Below, piece after piece: positions 8,105 through 15,631 of a stretch of 22,950 bases of DNA. Below the pieces are notes generated by a model. That model was given only the letters and a program-made list of their open reading frames with translations. It ran no database searches and was not told where the DNA came from. A program made the translations under genes and the position numbers. The stretch comes from an uncultured Desulfovibrio sp. (GTDB taxonomy: Bacteria; Desulfobacterota; Desulfovibrionia; Desulfovibrionales; Desulfovibrionaceae), in the NCBI GenBank assembly GCA_900546145.1, contig URBN01000032.1, forward strand, positions 1 through 22,950, in the 5' to 3' direction. Every line of letters begins with the position of its first letter. Positions within the stretch are counted from its first letter, which is position 1.

Positions 8105-8131
8105 GATCCGCATCCTGCGGGATGCGGGATC
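8105..8131 (-). other. Strong hairpin just upstream of the lipoprotein start
   Basis: CCGCATCC at 8108-8115 pairs exactly with GGATGCGG at 8120-8127 around a 4-nt loop. Flanking GAT/ATC extends the stem by 3 bp across a one-base bulge. It would sit in the 5' untranslated RNA about 18 bases before the lipoprotein start, which lacks a clear ribosome-binding site. It has no T-run, so it is not an obvious terminator. Confidence 0.55.
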
Positions 8132-8998
8132 TGATTGCGCGCCAGGCACGCCGAATGACTGGTCCTTCCTTACCTTTTCACGGCTCACGGCGCAAGGATC
8201 GCGGTCCGGGCCGGCTTCCGGAGAGAATGTGGCTGATATTTAGCTTCAGGGATAAATTTTTGTTATCAAAAAATTATAAAGTATTTATATACCGATTTAA
8301 ATAAAATTAGGCACATACTGATAAAAGCATGTGGGGGCGCGAACCGTCCCTTCCAGGACCTGTTCAGGGGCATAGGTGCGTCCTGCCGGGCTTTTCCCCC
8401 TCCGCTGCGGGAAGATCTGGGGCTGATCCTGAAAAGGATTTTCCCCCCGTTCCCCCCTGCTGCGAGGAGAGCGCAATGAGGCTGTCAGAGGGAAGACACG
8501 GAGGGAAACCTGAAGGTCCGGAGAAACACTGAAAACCTCTGTCGGCGTTTTTCTGTCATGGCGCATGCCTGAAGAAAAGTCCGGAATATTTATAATTTTG
8601 TGTGTTTTCAATATGTTATCATGAAACGCCCGGGAAACCGCTCAATTGGGAAGTGCTTTTAAAAAGAATCCTCAAAAAAAATTATTCCGGCTGAGAGGGG
8701 AACAAATCCGCGGACTTAGGGTCAGCTGAAAGGCATAATTCCATCCCAGGGGCATTGCGCCGGGAACCGTTTCAGCCTACATAAGGCAGGTCCGGCGGAT
8801 GGCCGGACCGGGTGGCAGATTTTCCTGCAGGGCGCGCTGTTTTTGCGGCTATTCGAAAAAATAGTAAAAAATCTGCATACCAAATAAAATCATTTTTTAA
8901 AAAAGTCCGTGAAATTAGCTTGAAAGCTGATGCGTCTTCTTTCACAAGGAGGCCTGTAAGCCGGTTTCACGCACAAACCTCAGACACCGGAGCGGAAC
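8132..8998. other. Divergent intergenic region (lipoprotein / nrdD)
   Basis: No convincing gene lies between the lipoprotein start and nrdD. The stretch near 8235-8330 is AT-rich and probably holds promoter sequence for one or both directions. 8340-8580 is GC-rich, without features I can name. 8590-8690 is again AT-rich (with ATATGTTATCATG near 8611). 8689-8809 is foldable. 8851-8915 is A/T-rich leader before nrdD. I found no match to TPP, cobalamin, SAM or purine riboswitch core sequences and no clear NrdR box. Confidence 0.5.
8689..8809 (+). other. Candidate structured leader RNA upstream of nrdD
   Basis: GGCTGAGA (8689-8696) can pair along its full length with TTTCAGCC (8770-8777, one G-U), closing a domain of about 90 nt. 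Inside it, TCCC (8744-8747) and GGC (8751-8753) can pair with GCC and GGGA (8759-8765). Immediately downstream is a perfect 8-bp hairpin, GGTCCGGC (8789-8796) with GCCGGACC (8802-8809) and a 5-nt loop. No T-run follows. This is a structural suggestion only; I recognise no known RNA family. Confidence 0.3.
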
Positions 8999-11329
8999 AT
9001 GAGACCAAAGACCATCAGCAAAAGAGACGGCAAGTTCGTTTCCTTTGACGACGTAAAGATCCGTTCCGCCATCTTCAGAGCCGCCAATGACGTTCCGTCC
9101 GGCGAGAAGAAGATGACGGACGTTGACATTGATTTTGTCACAGCCAAGGTGGTCGAACGCCTCAACCCCCGCAAGCAGGCCGTGACCGTTGAGCACGTGC
9201 AGGATCTCGTGGAGTCCACGCTCATCGAGTTCGGTTTCGCAGCCACAGCCAAGTCATATATCGTTTACAGGGCTGACCACGCGCGCCGCCGCCGTGTCAC
9301 CGGCGCCCTCATGGACATCTACAAGACCCTGACTTTTGCTCCCGCGAGGGACGCCGACATCAAGCGCGAGAACGCCAATGTCAACGGCGATACGTCCATG
9401 GGCACCATGCTCAAGTACGGCTCCGAGGGGTCCAAGTATTTCTGCAACCACGAAGTGCTTCCTCCGGATATCGCCCAGGCCCAGGTTTCCGGCGACATCC
9501 ACATCCATGATGAAGACTTCTACATGCTCACCGAGACCTGCTGCCAGATAGACCCCATCCCTCTCTTCAGGAGAGGCTTTTCCACGGGGCACGGCTATCT
9601 GCGCCCCCCGAAGAGCATCATTTCCCGCGCTGCCCTGGCCTGCATCATCATTCAGGCCAACCAGAATGAGATGCACGGCGGGCAGGCCATTCCTAACTTT
9701 GATTTCGCCATGGCCGAGGGCGTAGCCCAGACATTCCACAAGGCCTATGAAGCGGCCCTTACCGCCTTTGTCGAGGTGGAGTCCGGCACAGAGCATGTGG
9801 CGGCTTCCGAATTCGTCAGGCACCGCATCATGGACGTCATCGTGCCCGTGTGCATGAGCGCGCTGCCGGAACTGCCCGGCCGCATTGCCCAGGCTCTGGA
9901 GCACGCTGCAGCTGACGGGGCGTGTCCGCTGGATCCTTCCATGGCCCCCAGGATGGCTTCCTACGCCGAAAAGGAAGCCCTGCGCCGTACGGAGCGCGAT
10001 ACGTATCAGGCTATGGAAGCCCTCATCCATAATCTGAATACCATGAACTCCCGCGCCGGTGCCCAGGTTCCCTTCTCTTCCATTAATTATGGCACCGACA
10101 CGTCTCCCGAGGGCCGTATGGTCGTAAAACAGCTTCTGAAGGCCACGGACGCTGGTCTCGGCGGCGGCGAGACGGCCATTTTCCCCGTGCAGATCTTCAA
10201 GATGAAGGCCGGTGTCAACTATAACCCCGGCGACCCCAATTACGATCTCTTCAAACAGGCCATGCTGGTTTCCGCCAGGCGCCTCTTTCCCAACTTCTCC
10301 AACCTCGACGCTCCCTTCAACCTCCAGTATTACAAAGAGGGCGATTACAACTCCGAGGTCGCTTACATGGGCTGCCGCACGCGCGTCATGGGCAACGTCT
10401 ACGATCCTTCCCGCGAAGTCACCTGCGGCCGCGGCAACCTCTCCTTCACCACCATCAATCTTCCGAGGCTCGCCATCGAGTCAAAGGGGGACGTGGATCT
10501 TTTCTTCTCGAAGCTCGGCGCCATGATGGATCTGGTTATCCGCCAGCTCATGCACCGTTTTGAGATTCAGTCAGCCCGCCGCGTGCGCAATTACCCCTTC
10601 CTCATGGGTGAGGGCGTGTGGCTCGACTCCGAAAAGCTCGACTGGGACGATCCCGTGGGCGAGGTGCTGAAGCACGGTACGCTGACCGTTGGTTTCATCG
10701 GCCTCGCCGAATGCCTCAAGGCGCTTGTTGGCGCCCATCACGGCGAAAGCGCAGCATCCCAGGAACTCGGCCTGCGCATCATCGGTTCCATGCGCAGACG
10801 CCTCGACGATGAGTCGAAGGCCCGGGGCCTCAATTTCACCCTCATCGCCACTCCCGCAGAAGGCCTTTCCGGACGTTTCGTCAAGCTCGACCAGAAACGC
10901 TACGGCATTATCCCCGGCGTCACGGACAGAGCCTATTACACGAACTCCTTCCACGTGCCTGTCTATTTTCCCATCAAGGCTTTCCGCAAGATTGAGATTG
11001 AGGCTCCGTACCACGCTTTCACCAACGCGGGCCACATTACCTACGTGGAACTCGACGGCGACACGGCCAAGAATCCCGAGGCCTTTGAGGCCGTCATCCG
11101 CTACATGCACGACAAGGGCGTCGGCTACGGTTCCATCAACCATCCCGTGGACCGCGATCCCGTCTGCGGCTACGTGGGCGTGATCAATGATGTCTGTCCC
11201 CGTTGCGGCCGCCATGAGGGCGAGGCTGTTTCCGAGGAAAAGCTCGCTGAGATCCGCCGCCGTTTCCCCAATATGCCGCCTACACATTACGGCAGGAACG
11301 CGGAAATCGGCGAGGTTCATGACGACTAG
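8999..11329 (+). CDS. nrdD: Anaerobic (class III) ribonucleoside-triphosphate reductase, lacking the usual glycyl-radical tail
   Basis: This enzyme reduces ribonucleoside triphosphates to deoxyribonucleotides in anaerobic cells, using a glycyl radical installed by the activase NrdG. The 776-aa product starts with an ATP-cone (about residues 3-95, KRDGKFVSFDDVKI). The catalytic barrel follows: TETCCQID (C181/C182), RGFSTGHG, HGGQAIPNFDFA, HNLNTMNSRAGAQVPFSSINYG and the thiyl-radical candidate C459 in YMGCRTRV, then GRGNLSFTTINLPR. The C-terminus holds a zinc-site-like segment (DPVCGYVG...CPRCG; C723, C733, C736) but ends 40 residues later at HDD. The RxxGYL-type radical loop normally found after the zinc site is absent, and no reading frame downstream supplies it. 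The ATG at 8999 has GGAG six bases upstream. nrdG is not adjacent. A strong terminator follows. Confidence 0.93.
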   Translation: MRPKTISKRDGKFVSFDDVKIRSAIFRAANDVPSGEKKMTDVDIDFVTAKVVERLNPRKQAVTVEHVQDLVESTLIEFGFAATAKSYIVYRADHARRRRVTGALMDIYKTLTFAPARDADIKRENANVNGDTSMGTMLKYGSEGSKYFCNHEVLPPDIAQAQVSGDIHIHDEDFYMLTETCCQIDPIPLFRRGFSTGHGYLRPPKSIISRAALACIIIQANQNEMHGGQAIPNFDFAMAEGVAQTFHKAYEAALTAFVEVESGTEHVAASEFVRHRIMDVIVPVCMSALPELPGRIAQALEHAAADGACPLDPSMAPRMASYAEKEALRRTERDTYQAMEALIHNLNTMNSRAGAQVPFSSINYGTDTSPEGRMVVKQLLKATDAGLGGGETAIFPVQIFKMKAGVNYNPGDPNYDLFKQAMLVSARRLFPNFSNLDAPFNLQYYKEGDYNSEVAYMGCRTRVMGNVYDPSREVTCGRGNLSFTTINLPRLAIESKGDVDLFFSKLGAMMDLVIRQLMHRFEIQSARRVRNYPFLMGEGVWLDSEKLDWDDPVGEVLKHGTLTVGFIGLAECLKALVGAHHGESAASQELGLRIIGSMRRRLDDESKARGLNFTLIATPAEGLSGRFVKLDQKRYGIIPGVTDRAYYTNSFHVPVYFPIKAFRKIEIEAPYHAFTNAGHITYVELDGDTAKNPEAFEAVIRYMHDKGVGYGSINHPVDRDPVCGYVGVINDVCPRCGRHEGEAVSEEKLAEIRRRFPNMPPTHYGRNAEIGEVHDD

Positions 11330-11357
11330 CGCTCTTTTCTGAAGCAGGATATCCAGT

Positions 11358-11397
11358 ATTTCCGCATTTCCCCCGGGAAATGCGGAAATTTATTTTT
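11358..11397 (+). terminator. Intrinsic terminator of nrdD
   Basis: Two 15-base arms are perfectly complementary (11358-11372 ATTTCCGCATTTCCC and 11375-11389 GGGAAATGCGGAAAT), with the innermost pairs forming the loop. TTATTTTTT follows. The hairpin begins 28 bases after the nrdD stop codon. Confidence 0.9.
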
Positions 11398-11480
11398 TGC
11401 CCTGCCGGTTTTTCAGTGCTATATCATTTATTCCGCATTCGGAATGTGTGTTTTATTTCCCCCTGCAAGGAGCCTCTTTT

Positions 11481-11972
11481 ATGCTGCCGTCATCCCCGGA
11501 AATGCTTTTCCCCTTTACCAGCTGTGATCCCGATGAGATAAGCTGGCAGCTTTCCCTCGGGAGGACGTCCCTGGACAGAGTGGAAAACGATGCCTACGCT
11601 GGCATGACCGCCATAGAGGCCTGTCTGACCATGATATGCGAGGCCCACAAGGCCGGCAGCGGACGCCCGAGCCAGCGCGAGGAGAAAAGTCTGCGTCTTC
11701 TGGTGGAGGACGCCATCGGCGATCCTTCATTCCAGCAGGAGATCCTTCCCGCCCTGGTGCGCAAGGCCATCGCCTATGATAATTCCGCCGTGGTCGGCAT
11801 TCTCCTGAGCTACGCGACGGATCAGACCCAGACGCTCAAACTCGCCAATGCCCGTCCCGGCGAAGTCGTCGGCAGGGTTCCGTCTCCTTCTGAAGCCAGC
11901 GGGCGCATCGTCGTCAATGACGGCGCTGACAGCAGCGAAGACAGCGGCGGGGATGACGGGAAAAGCGTTTAG
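11481..11972 (+). CDS. Protein of unknown function (163 aa)
   Basis: I do not recognise this protein. The ATG at 11481 (MLPSSPEMLFPFTSCD) is chosen because AAGGAG lies about 8 bases upstream; the frame stays open to 11397, but that longer form lacks such a site. The product is soluble. A mostly helical middle part spans about residues 35-120 (EACLTMICEAHKAGS, REEKSLRLLVEDAIGD, QQEILPALVRKAIAYDN). A low-complexity acidic, serine-rich tail follows (about residues 145-160). It lies between the nrdD terminator and its own terminator, so it is a single-gene unit convergent with the molybdoenzyme gene. Confidence 0.75.
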   Translation: MLPSSPEMLFPFTSCDPDEISWQLSLGRTSLDRVENDAYAGMTAIEACLTMICEAHKAGSGRPSQREEKSLRLLVEDAIGDPSFQQEILPALVRKAIAYDNSAVVGILLSYATDQTQTLKLANARPGEVVGRVPSPSEASGRIVVNDGADSSEDSGGDDGKSV

Positions 11973-11990
11973 ATTTCTTCTGACTGAAAC

Positions 11991-12034
11991 AGAAAGAGCG
12001 GCGCCTGTGAAAAGGTGCCGCTCTTTTTCTTTTA
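11991..12034. terminator. Terminator between convergent genes
   Basis: AAAGAGCGGCGCC (11993-12005) pairs with GGTGCCGCTCTTT (12014-12026), a 13-bp stem with one G-T pair and an 8-nt loop, followed by TTTTTCTTTTA on the plus strand. It directly follows the 163-aa gene. It also lies 17 bases past the stop of the minus-strand molybdoenzyme gene, so it may serve both. Confidence 0.8.
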
Positions 12035-12050
12035 TTTTTATCCCGCCGGA

Positions 12051-14075
12051 TTAGTCCGCCGGGGCGACGTCCACGCGTATGTCATTGAAGGTGGTGCCGT
12101 GCCCTCTGTCCGTGATCCTTTCAGGGACGAGAGCGTTGAAGTTGCGGCCCGCCGTACGGGAAAGCCACCACACGCCCTCGCTCACGAGGCAGCCCGGAAG
12201 GGTTTTCTCCGTGACAAGCAGAGTGAAGCGCGCGTGCCCGGAGGCAGTGGAGCAGATGACCGCCTGCCCGTCATGAAGGCCGAGGCGTCCGGCGTCTTCA
12301 GGATTCATCCAAAGCCGCATGGGGTCAGACGGTCCGGAGAGCCCTTTCTGTTCGTTGAAGCTCGAGGAAAGCGTTTTGACGCTGGGTCCGGTGATAACGG
12401 TAAAGGCTCCTTTGTCCTTCGTGTAGTGCGGCGGAAGGTAATGCGGCAGGGGATCAGGGTCTGTCTCGTCCACGATCCGGATTTTTCCATCCGGCGTGAT
12501 GAAGTTTGTCGCGTAGCCTTCGGGCAGGGTAAGGGCGCAGGGGTGCCCGGAGCGCAGGATTTCCTGCTGCTTAGGCGTGAGGTGCCATTCCGAATCCGCC
12601 GTGGACGCGATGAGATCTTCCACGATTTCGGATGTCGTTTTGTCAAAAACGGGCTGGGTGAGCCCCATGGCCTTCGCGAGTCGTCTGCAGATGTCCCAGT
12701 TGCTCAGACACTGTCCCAGAGGTTCGATGACGGGCATGCCCCGCTGTACGCAGAAATTGCCGTAGGCCGCGTACAGGTCGTCGTGTTCAAAGGAGGTCGT
12801 TGTGGGCAGGACAATGTCGGCGTAGCGCGCCGTGTCCGTCATGAAGCGCTCGGAAACCACAAGGAAGAGATCCTCACGCTGAAGTCCTCTGATGACGGCA
12901 TCCTGATCCGGGTAGGAGCAGGCCGGGTTCGTGGCCCAGACAAAGAGCGATTTGACCGGAGCCCCTCCCTTTGTGTCTTCTCCGGAAAGGACAGCCCCGA
13001 GACGGGCCATGTTCAGCGAGCGTACGGGATGCGGACGGTATTCCGTGTGCCGCAGGAGTTCCAGATTGTAGGCGTGGCTTGAGGCGCAGGAGCACAGGTA
13101 GCCCGCCCCGGGTTTGCCCCACGCGCCGATGAGTGCGGGGAGAAGCAGGGTGAGCCTGGTGGTCATGGCGCCGTTGCCGTAGCGGGTGATGCCGCCGCCG
13201 AGGCGGATGCACGGAGCTTTGGCTGAGCCGTATTCGCGGGCCAGTCCCCGGATGACATCAGCGGGCACGCCGCAGACTTCGGAAGCGTGCTCAGGCGTCC
13301 ACTCCGGCAGAACTTCTTTTTCAAGGCGTTCGAAACCGTACACGTGCCGGGCTATGAAATCCCTGTCGCAGAACCCTTCTCCGGCGAGGACGTGCATGAT
13401 GCCGAGGGCGAGGGCGCCGTCCGTGCCGGGACGCGTCAGGATGACCTCGTCGGCGATGCGCGCGGAAGACGTCCTGTAGCAGTCAATGAGGACAATACGC
13501 GCCCCGCGCTGTCTGGCGATGCGCAGGTCGTGGGTCAGGTGAAAATTCGTGGAAAGCGGATTCAGGCTCCAGAGGATGATGAGGCTGCTTTTCTGCATTT
13601 CCTGGGGCGGCGTCGTGATGGTCGCCCCCATGACCGACCTCCATCCGCAGCCCTGGGCGGGAGTGCACAGCGTGCGCTCGGCCTCGGAGGCACCCAGTGC
13701 GTTGAAGAGCGGGTAGTAGGCGTTCTTCTGCACGTAGCCCATGGTGCCCGCGTAGGAGCAGGGCATGATGGCCTCTCCTCCGTACTCGGTGATGATGCCC
13801 TTCCAGCGCCGCGTGATTTCCCCGATGGCATCGTCCCAGCTGACGGGCTCGAACTCGCCCTGTCCCTTTTTCCCTGTGCGTCTGAGGGGGGTGGTGAGGC
13901 GCAGGGGAGAATAGACCGTTTTCTCGTAATGAGCCGTTTTGGGACAGAGCGTGCCGCGCGTGAAAGGATGCTCGGGATCGCCGGCGACCCTGACGGCCCT
14001 GCCGTTTTCCCTGGTGACAAGAAAGCCGCAGCCGTCCGGACAGTCGTGCGGGCAACAGGATCTGACTATATCCAT
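12051..14075 (-). CDS. Molybdopterin/[4Fe-4S] oxidoreductase (DMSO reductase superfamily)
   Basis: A 674-aa catalytic subunit carrying a bis-molybdopterin guanine dinucleotide cofactor and one [4Fe-4S] cluster. The cluster motif is near the N-terminus: C8-x3-C12-x3-C16 and C44 (RGTLCPK). The molybdopterin domains follow, with TLCTPAQGCGWRSVMGA (residues 135-151, a likely metal-ligand region), SLNPLSTNFH, RPGTDGALALG, WATNPACSYPD and RYADIVLPTTTSFEHDD. A C-terminal dinucleotide-binding domain runs from about residue 555. There is no twin-arginine signal, so it should be cytoplasmic. No ferredoxin-type or membrane subunit is adjacent, so the substrate (thiosulfate, polysulfide, an N- or S-oxide, or another) is unresolved. 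The ATG at 14075 has AAGGGG about 8 bases upstream. A CRP/FNR-type palindrome precedes it. Confidence 0.9.
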   Translation of the reverse strand: MDIVRSCCPHDCPDGCGFLVTRENGRAVRVAGDPEHPFTRGTLCPKTAHYEKTVYSPLRLTTPLRRTGKKGQGEFEPVSWDDAIGEITRRWKGIITEYGGEAIMPCSYAGTMGYVQKNAYYPLFNALGASEAERTLCTPAQGCGWRSVMGATITTPPQEMQKSSLIILWSLNPLSTNFHLTHDLRIARQRGARIVLIDCYRTSSARIADEVILTRPGTDGALALGIMHVLAGEGFCDRDFIARHVYGFERLEKEVLPEWTPEHASEVCGVPADVIRGLAREYGSAKAPCIRLGGGITRYGNGAMTTRLTLLLPALIGAWGKPGAGYLCSCASSHAYNLELLRHTEYRPHPVRSLNMARLGAVLSGEDTKGGAPVKSLFVWATNPACSYPDQDAVIRGLQREDLFLVVSERFMTDTARYADIVLPTTTSFEHDDLYAAYGNFCVQRGMPVIEPLGQCLSNWDICRRLAKAMGLTQPVFDKTTSEIVEDLIASTADSEWHLTPKQQEILRSGHPCALTLPEGYATNFITPDGKIRIVDETDPDPLPHYLPPHYTKDKGAFTVITGPSVKTLSSSFNEQKGLSGPSDPMRLWMNPEDAGRLGLHDGQAVICSTASGHARFTLLVTEKTLPGCLVSEGVWWLSRTAGRNFNALVPERITDRGHGTTFNDIRVDVAPAD

Positions 14076-14123
14076 AAAAACCCCCTTATGGGTCAGGCCT
14101 TACCCGCCGGGCTCTGTTTTTTA

Positions 14124-14139
14124 TGTGACGAGGATCACA
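14124..14139 (-). promoter_or_regulatory. Perfect CRP/FNR-family type palindrome upstream of the molybdoenzyme gene
   Basis: TGTGA at 14124-14128 and TCACA at 14135-14139 are perfect inverted half-sites six bases apart (minus strand TGTGATCCTCGTCACA). The centre is 56 bases before the molybdoenzyme ATG at 14075 and overlaps the stop codon of the preceding unknown gene. The sequence fits the CRP/HcpR class of operators. No strong -10 box is seen at the activator-dependent spacing (TAAGGC at 14097-14102 is weak). Confidence 0.55.
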
Positions 14140-14800
14140 AAGAGGACATTTCCCCGGGGGGAAGGGAAGTGCCCAGCAGGTATCCGAGACGTCTGCGCCT
14201 CTCCGCTCCTTCGAGGCCCGCCAGAAGGTCCCGGGAGGGAGAGAGCAGGGAAATACCGGTTATGGCCGGCGGCAGGACTGTGGCGAGGTGCAGCCCGTTC
14301 CATCTGCCGTGATTCTTCGGCAGCGTCCAGCTGACCATGCGTACGGCCGAAAACAGGGGACAGGAGAAGAACCGCCTGAAGAACAGGGCGGGATTGCGCC
14401 CAATGAGCTCTTCCAGGGCCCTGGGGCCCGCGGGAAAAGACGGATCCACGGCGCGCACCACGCGGTCCCTGAGGGAACGGAGCATATGCCCCTGTCCCGC
14501 GTCCACAAGCTGCCAGGGGAAGGTATCATCGTGCCGCCCCCTGCTGATTTCGGCCGGCGACACGTCCGCGGGAAAGGAAAGCGTCACTTCGGCCATATAG
14601 GCAAACAGAGGGGAGCCCGCGCGCCGGGCCGCCTCGCGGGCCATCTGAAGGGCCCTGGTCTGCGAGCGCGTGCCGCGCACACCGGTAAAGAAGCCGGGCG
14701 TCAGAGCCACACCGCGTTCGTCGCAGAGCGAACGGGCAAAATCCTCCCTGTAACTCCAGACCAGAAGGCCGGTCCTCGCCTGGCGCGTTGCTTCTCCCAC
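14135..14800 (-). CDS. Protein of unknown function (221 aa), GTG start
   Basis: I do not recognise this protein. It is arginine-rich and soluble, with segments such as GLLVWSYREDFARSLCDERG, LAMYMAEV-like strands (SPLFAYMAEVTLSFPADVS) and HLATVLPPAITGISLLSPSRD. The first available start after the upstream stop is the GTG at 14798-14800. Only a weak G-rich stretch precedes it, so the true start may be internal. The preceding ORF (14813-15397) is in the same frame, separated by a TAG and four codons, so the two may be halves of one interrupted gene. The molybdoenzyme gene follows after 59 bases. Confidence 0.65.
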   Translation of the reverse strand: MGEATRQARTGLLVWSYREDFARSLCDERGVALTPGFFTGVRGTRSQTRALQMAREAARRAGSPLFAYMAEVTLSFPADVSPAEISRGRHDDTFPWQLVDAGQGHMLRSLRDRVVRAVDPSFPAGPRALEELIGRNPALFFRRFFSCPLFSAVRMVSWTLPKNHGRWNGLHLATVLPPAITGISLLSPSRDLLAGLEGAERRRRLGYLLGTSLPPGEMSSL

Positions 14801-14812
14801 GGGCCGGCCCCG

Positions 14813-15397
14813 CTACATCTGGACGTTCTTTTCTTCGAGATAGAAAGGCTGGATTTCAGGCGCCTGGCAGATGATGCACCCGGGAGCGCGGGTAATGTCC
14901 ACGGACTGCGGGTACTCGGCGTAAATCTCGCGGCAGCGCTTCTGGAAATCCTCAAGGTTCCAGGCGGCGAGATAACGTTCAGAGAACTGGCGGTTCACGC
15001 TGGCGCACATCTTCCGGGAAAAGGAAACGGAGAGGGAAACCTGGCGCGTGGCGCGGACGATGCCGCTGTCGGCGTCCACCAGCGTGATATCGAGATTCAG
15101 TCTCTTGTGCCCGTAGATCTTGGGCGGGCGGATACGTTTCTCCGGAGCGAGCTGCATGGTTGAAAACACGGAATCGGACCATGGATCGTCTTCGAAGTGA
15201 TACAGAAAGTAGACGTCACCGTAATTGGAATACCAGAGACCAAACGTGGCTCTGCCGTACTGCACCTTGCGTATGTCGTCTTCGGAAGGACTGGGCCAGA
15301 AAAGCTCGAGTGTGCTTTCTTCGCCGCTCATATCAAAATAACTGCCAGCGGCGTATTTCAGCTTTTCAGGATTGTAAAGCGTGCCAACATCTCTCAA
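14813..15397 (-). CDS. Protein of unknown function (194 aa), TTG start
   Basis: I do not recognise this protein. It starts at a TTG (15395-15397) preceded by a strong AAAGGAG site seven bases away, which fixes the start. The sequence is soluble and aromatic-rich, with several beta-strand-like stretches (ATFGLWYSNYGDVYFLYHFEDDPW, LNLDITLVDADSG, QVSLSVSFS). A helical region (ERYLAAWNLEDFQKRCREIYAEY) and a terminal CIICQAPEIQPFYLEEKN follow. It ends at TAG, and the frame stays open into the next gene after that codon. It is the first gene of a minus-strand group ending with the molybdoenzyme. Confidence 0.7.
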   Translation of the reverse strand: MRDVGTLYNPEKLKYAAGSYFDMSGEESTLELFWPSPSEDDIRKVQYGRATFGLWYSNYGDVYFLYHFEDDPWSDSVFSTMQLAPEKRIRPPKIYGHKRLNLDITLVDADSGIVRATRQVSLSVSFSRKMCASVNRQFSERYLAAWNLEDFQKRCREIYAEYPQSVDITRAPGCIICQAPEIQPFYLEEKNVQM

Positions 15398-15575
15398 ATT
15401 GGATCTCCTTTCTTGGGGTACCGGGCATCCCGGTGCCGCACTGAACTTATCCCTTGACTACAGAGCCCATGCATGCCCCTGTGTGCCTACCGGCGATCCG
15501 CGCGCGACCGCCCCTACCTCAACGAATATGCACTGCAGGACTGCAAAACCCTTCTGGGAAATATAGCACGCGGGA

Positions 15576-15616
15576 GGCCGGCAGGGCAAGGGATGCTGCG
15601 CCCGCTCATGCCGGCC
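15576..15616. repeat. 8-bp inverted repeat downstream of the RND pump gene
   Basis: GGCCGGCA (15576-15583) and TGCCGGCC (15609-15616) are perfect inverted copies separated by 25 bases, just after the pump stop at 15632. There is no T-run, so at most it may act as a transcript-end stabiliser. The rest of the gap 15398-15631 shows nothing I can assign. Confidence 0.4.
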
Positions 15617-15631
15617 GGTGCTGTTTTTCCT

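Noticed and set aside
8297..8611. 104-codon minus-strand frame in the nrdD intergenic region
   Set aside because: It needs a TTG start without a ribosome-binding site. The composition (P/R/S-rich) is unconvincing and no domain is seen.
8689..8777. TPP or cobalamin riboswitch upstream of nrdD (GGCTGAGA resembles a TPP segment)
   Set aside because: The remaining conserved TPP core and the cobalamin box (GCCACT) are absent.
11327..11329. Readthrough or recoding of the nrdD TAG to add the missing tail
   Set aside because: Translation past the TAG gives no GYL motif and runs through the terminator hairpin.
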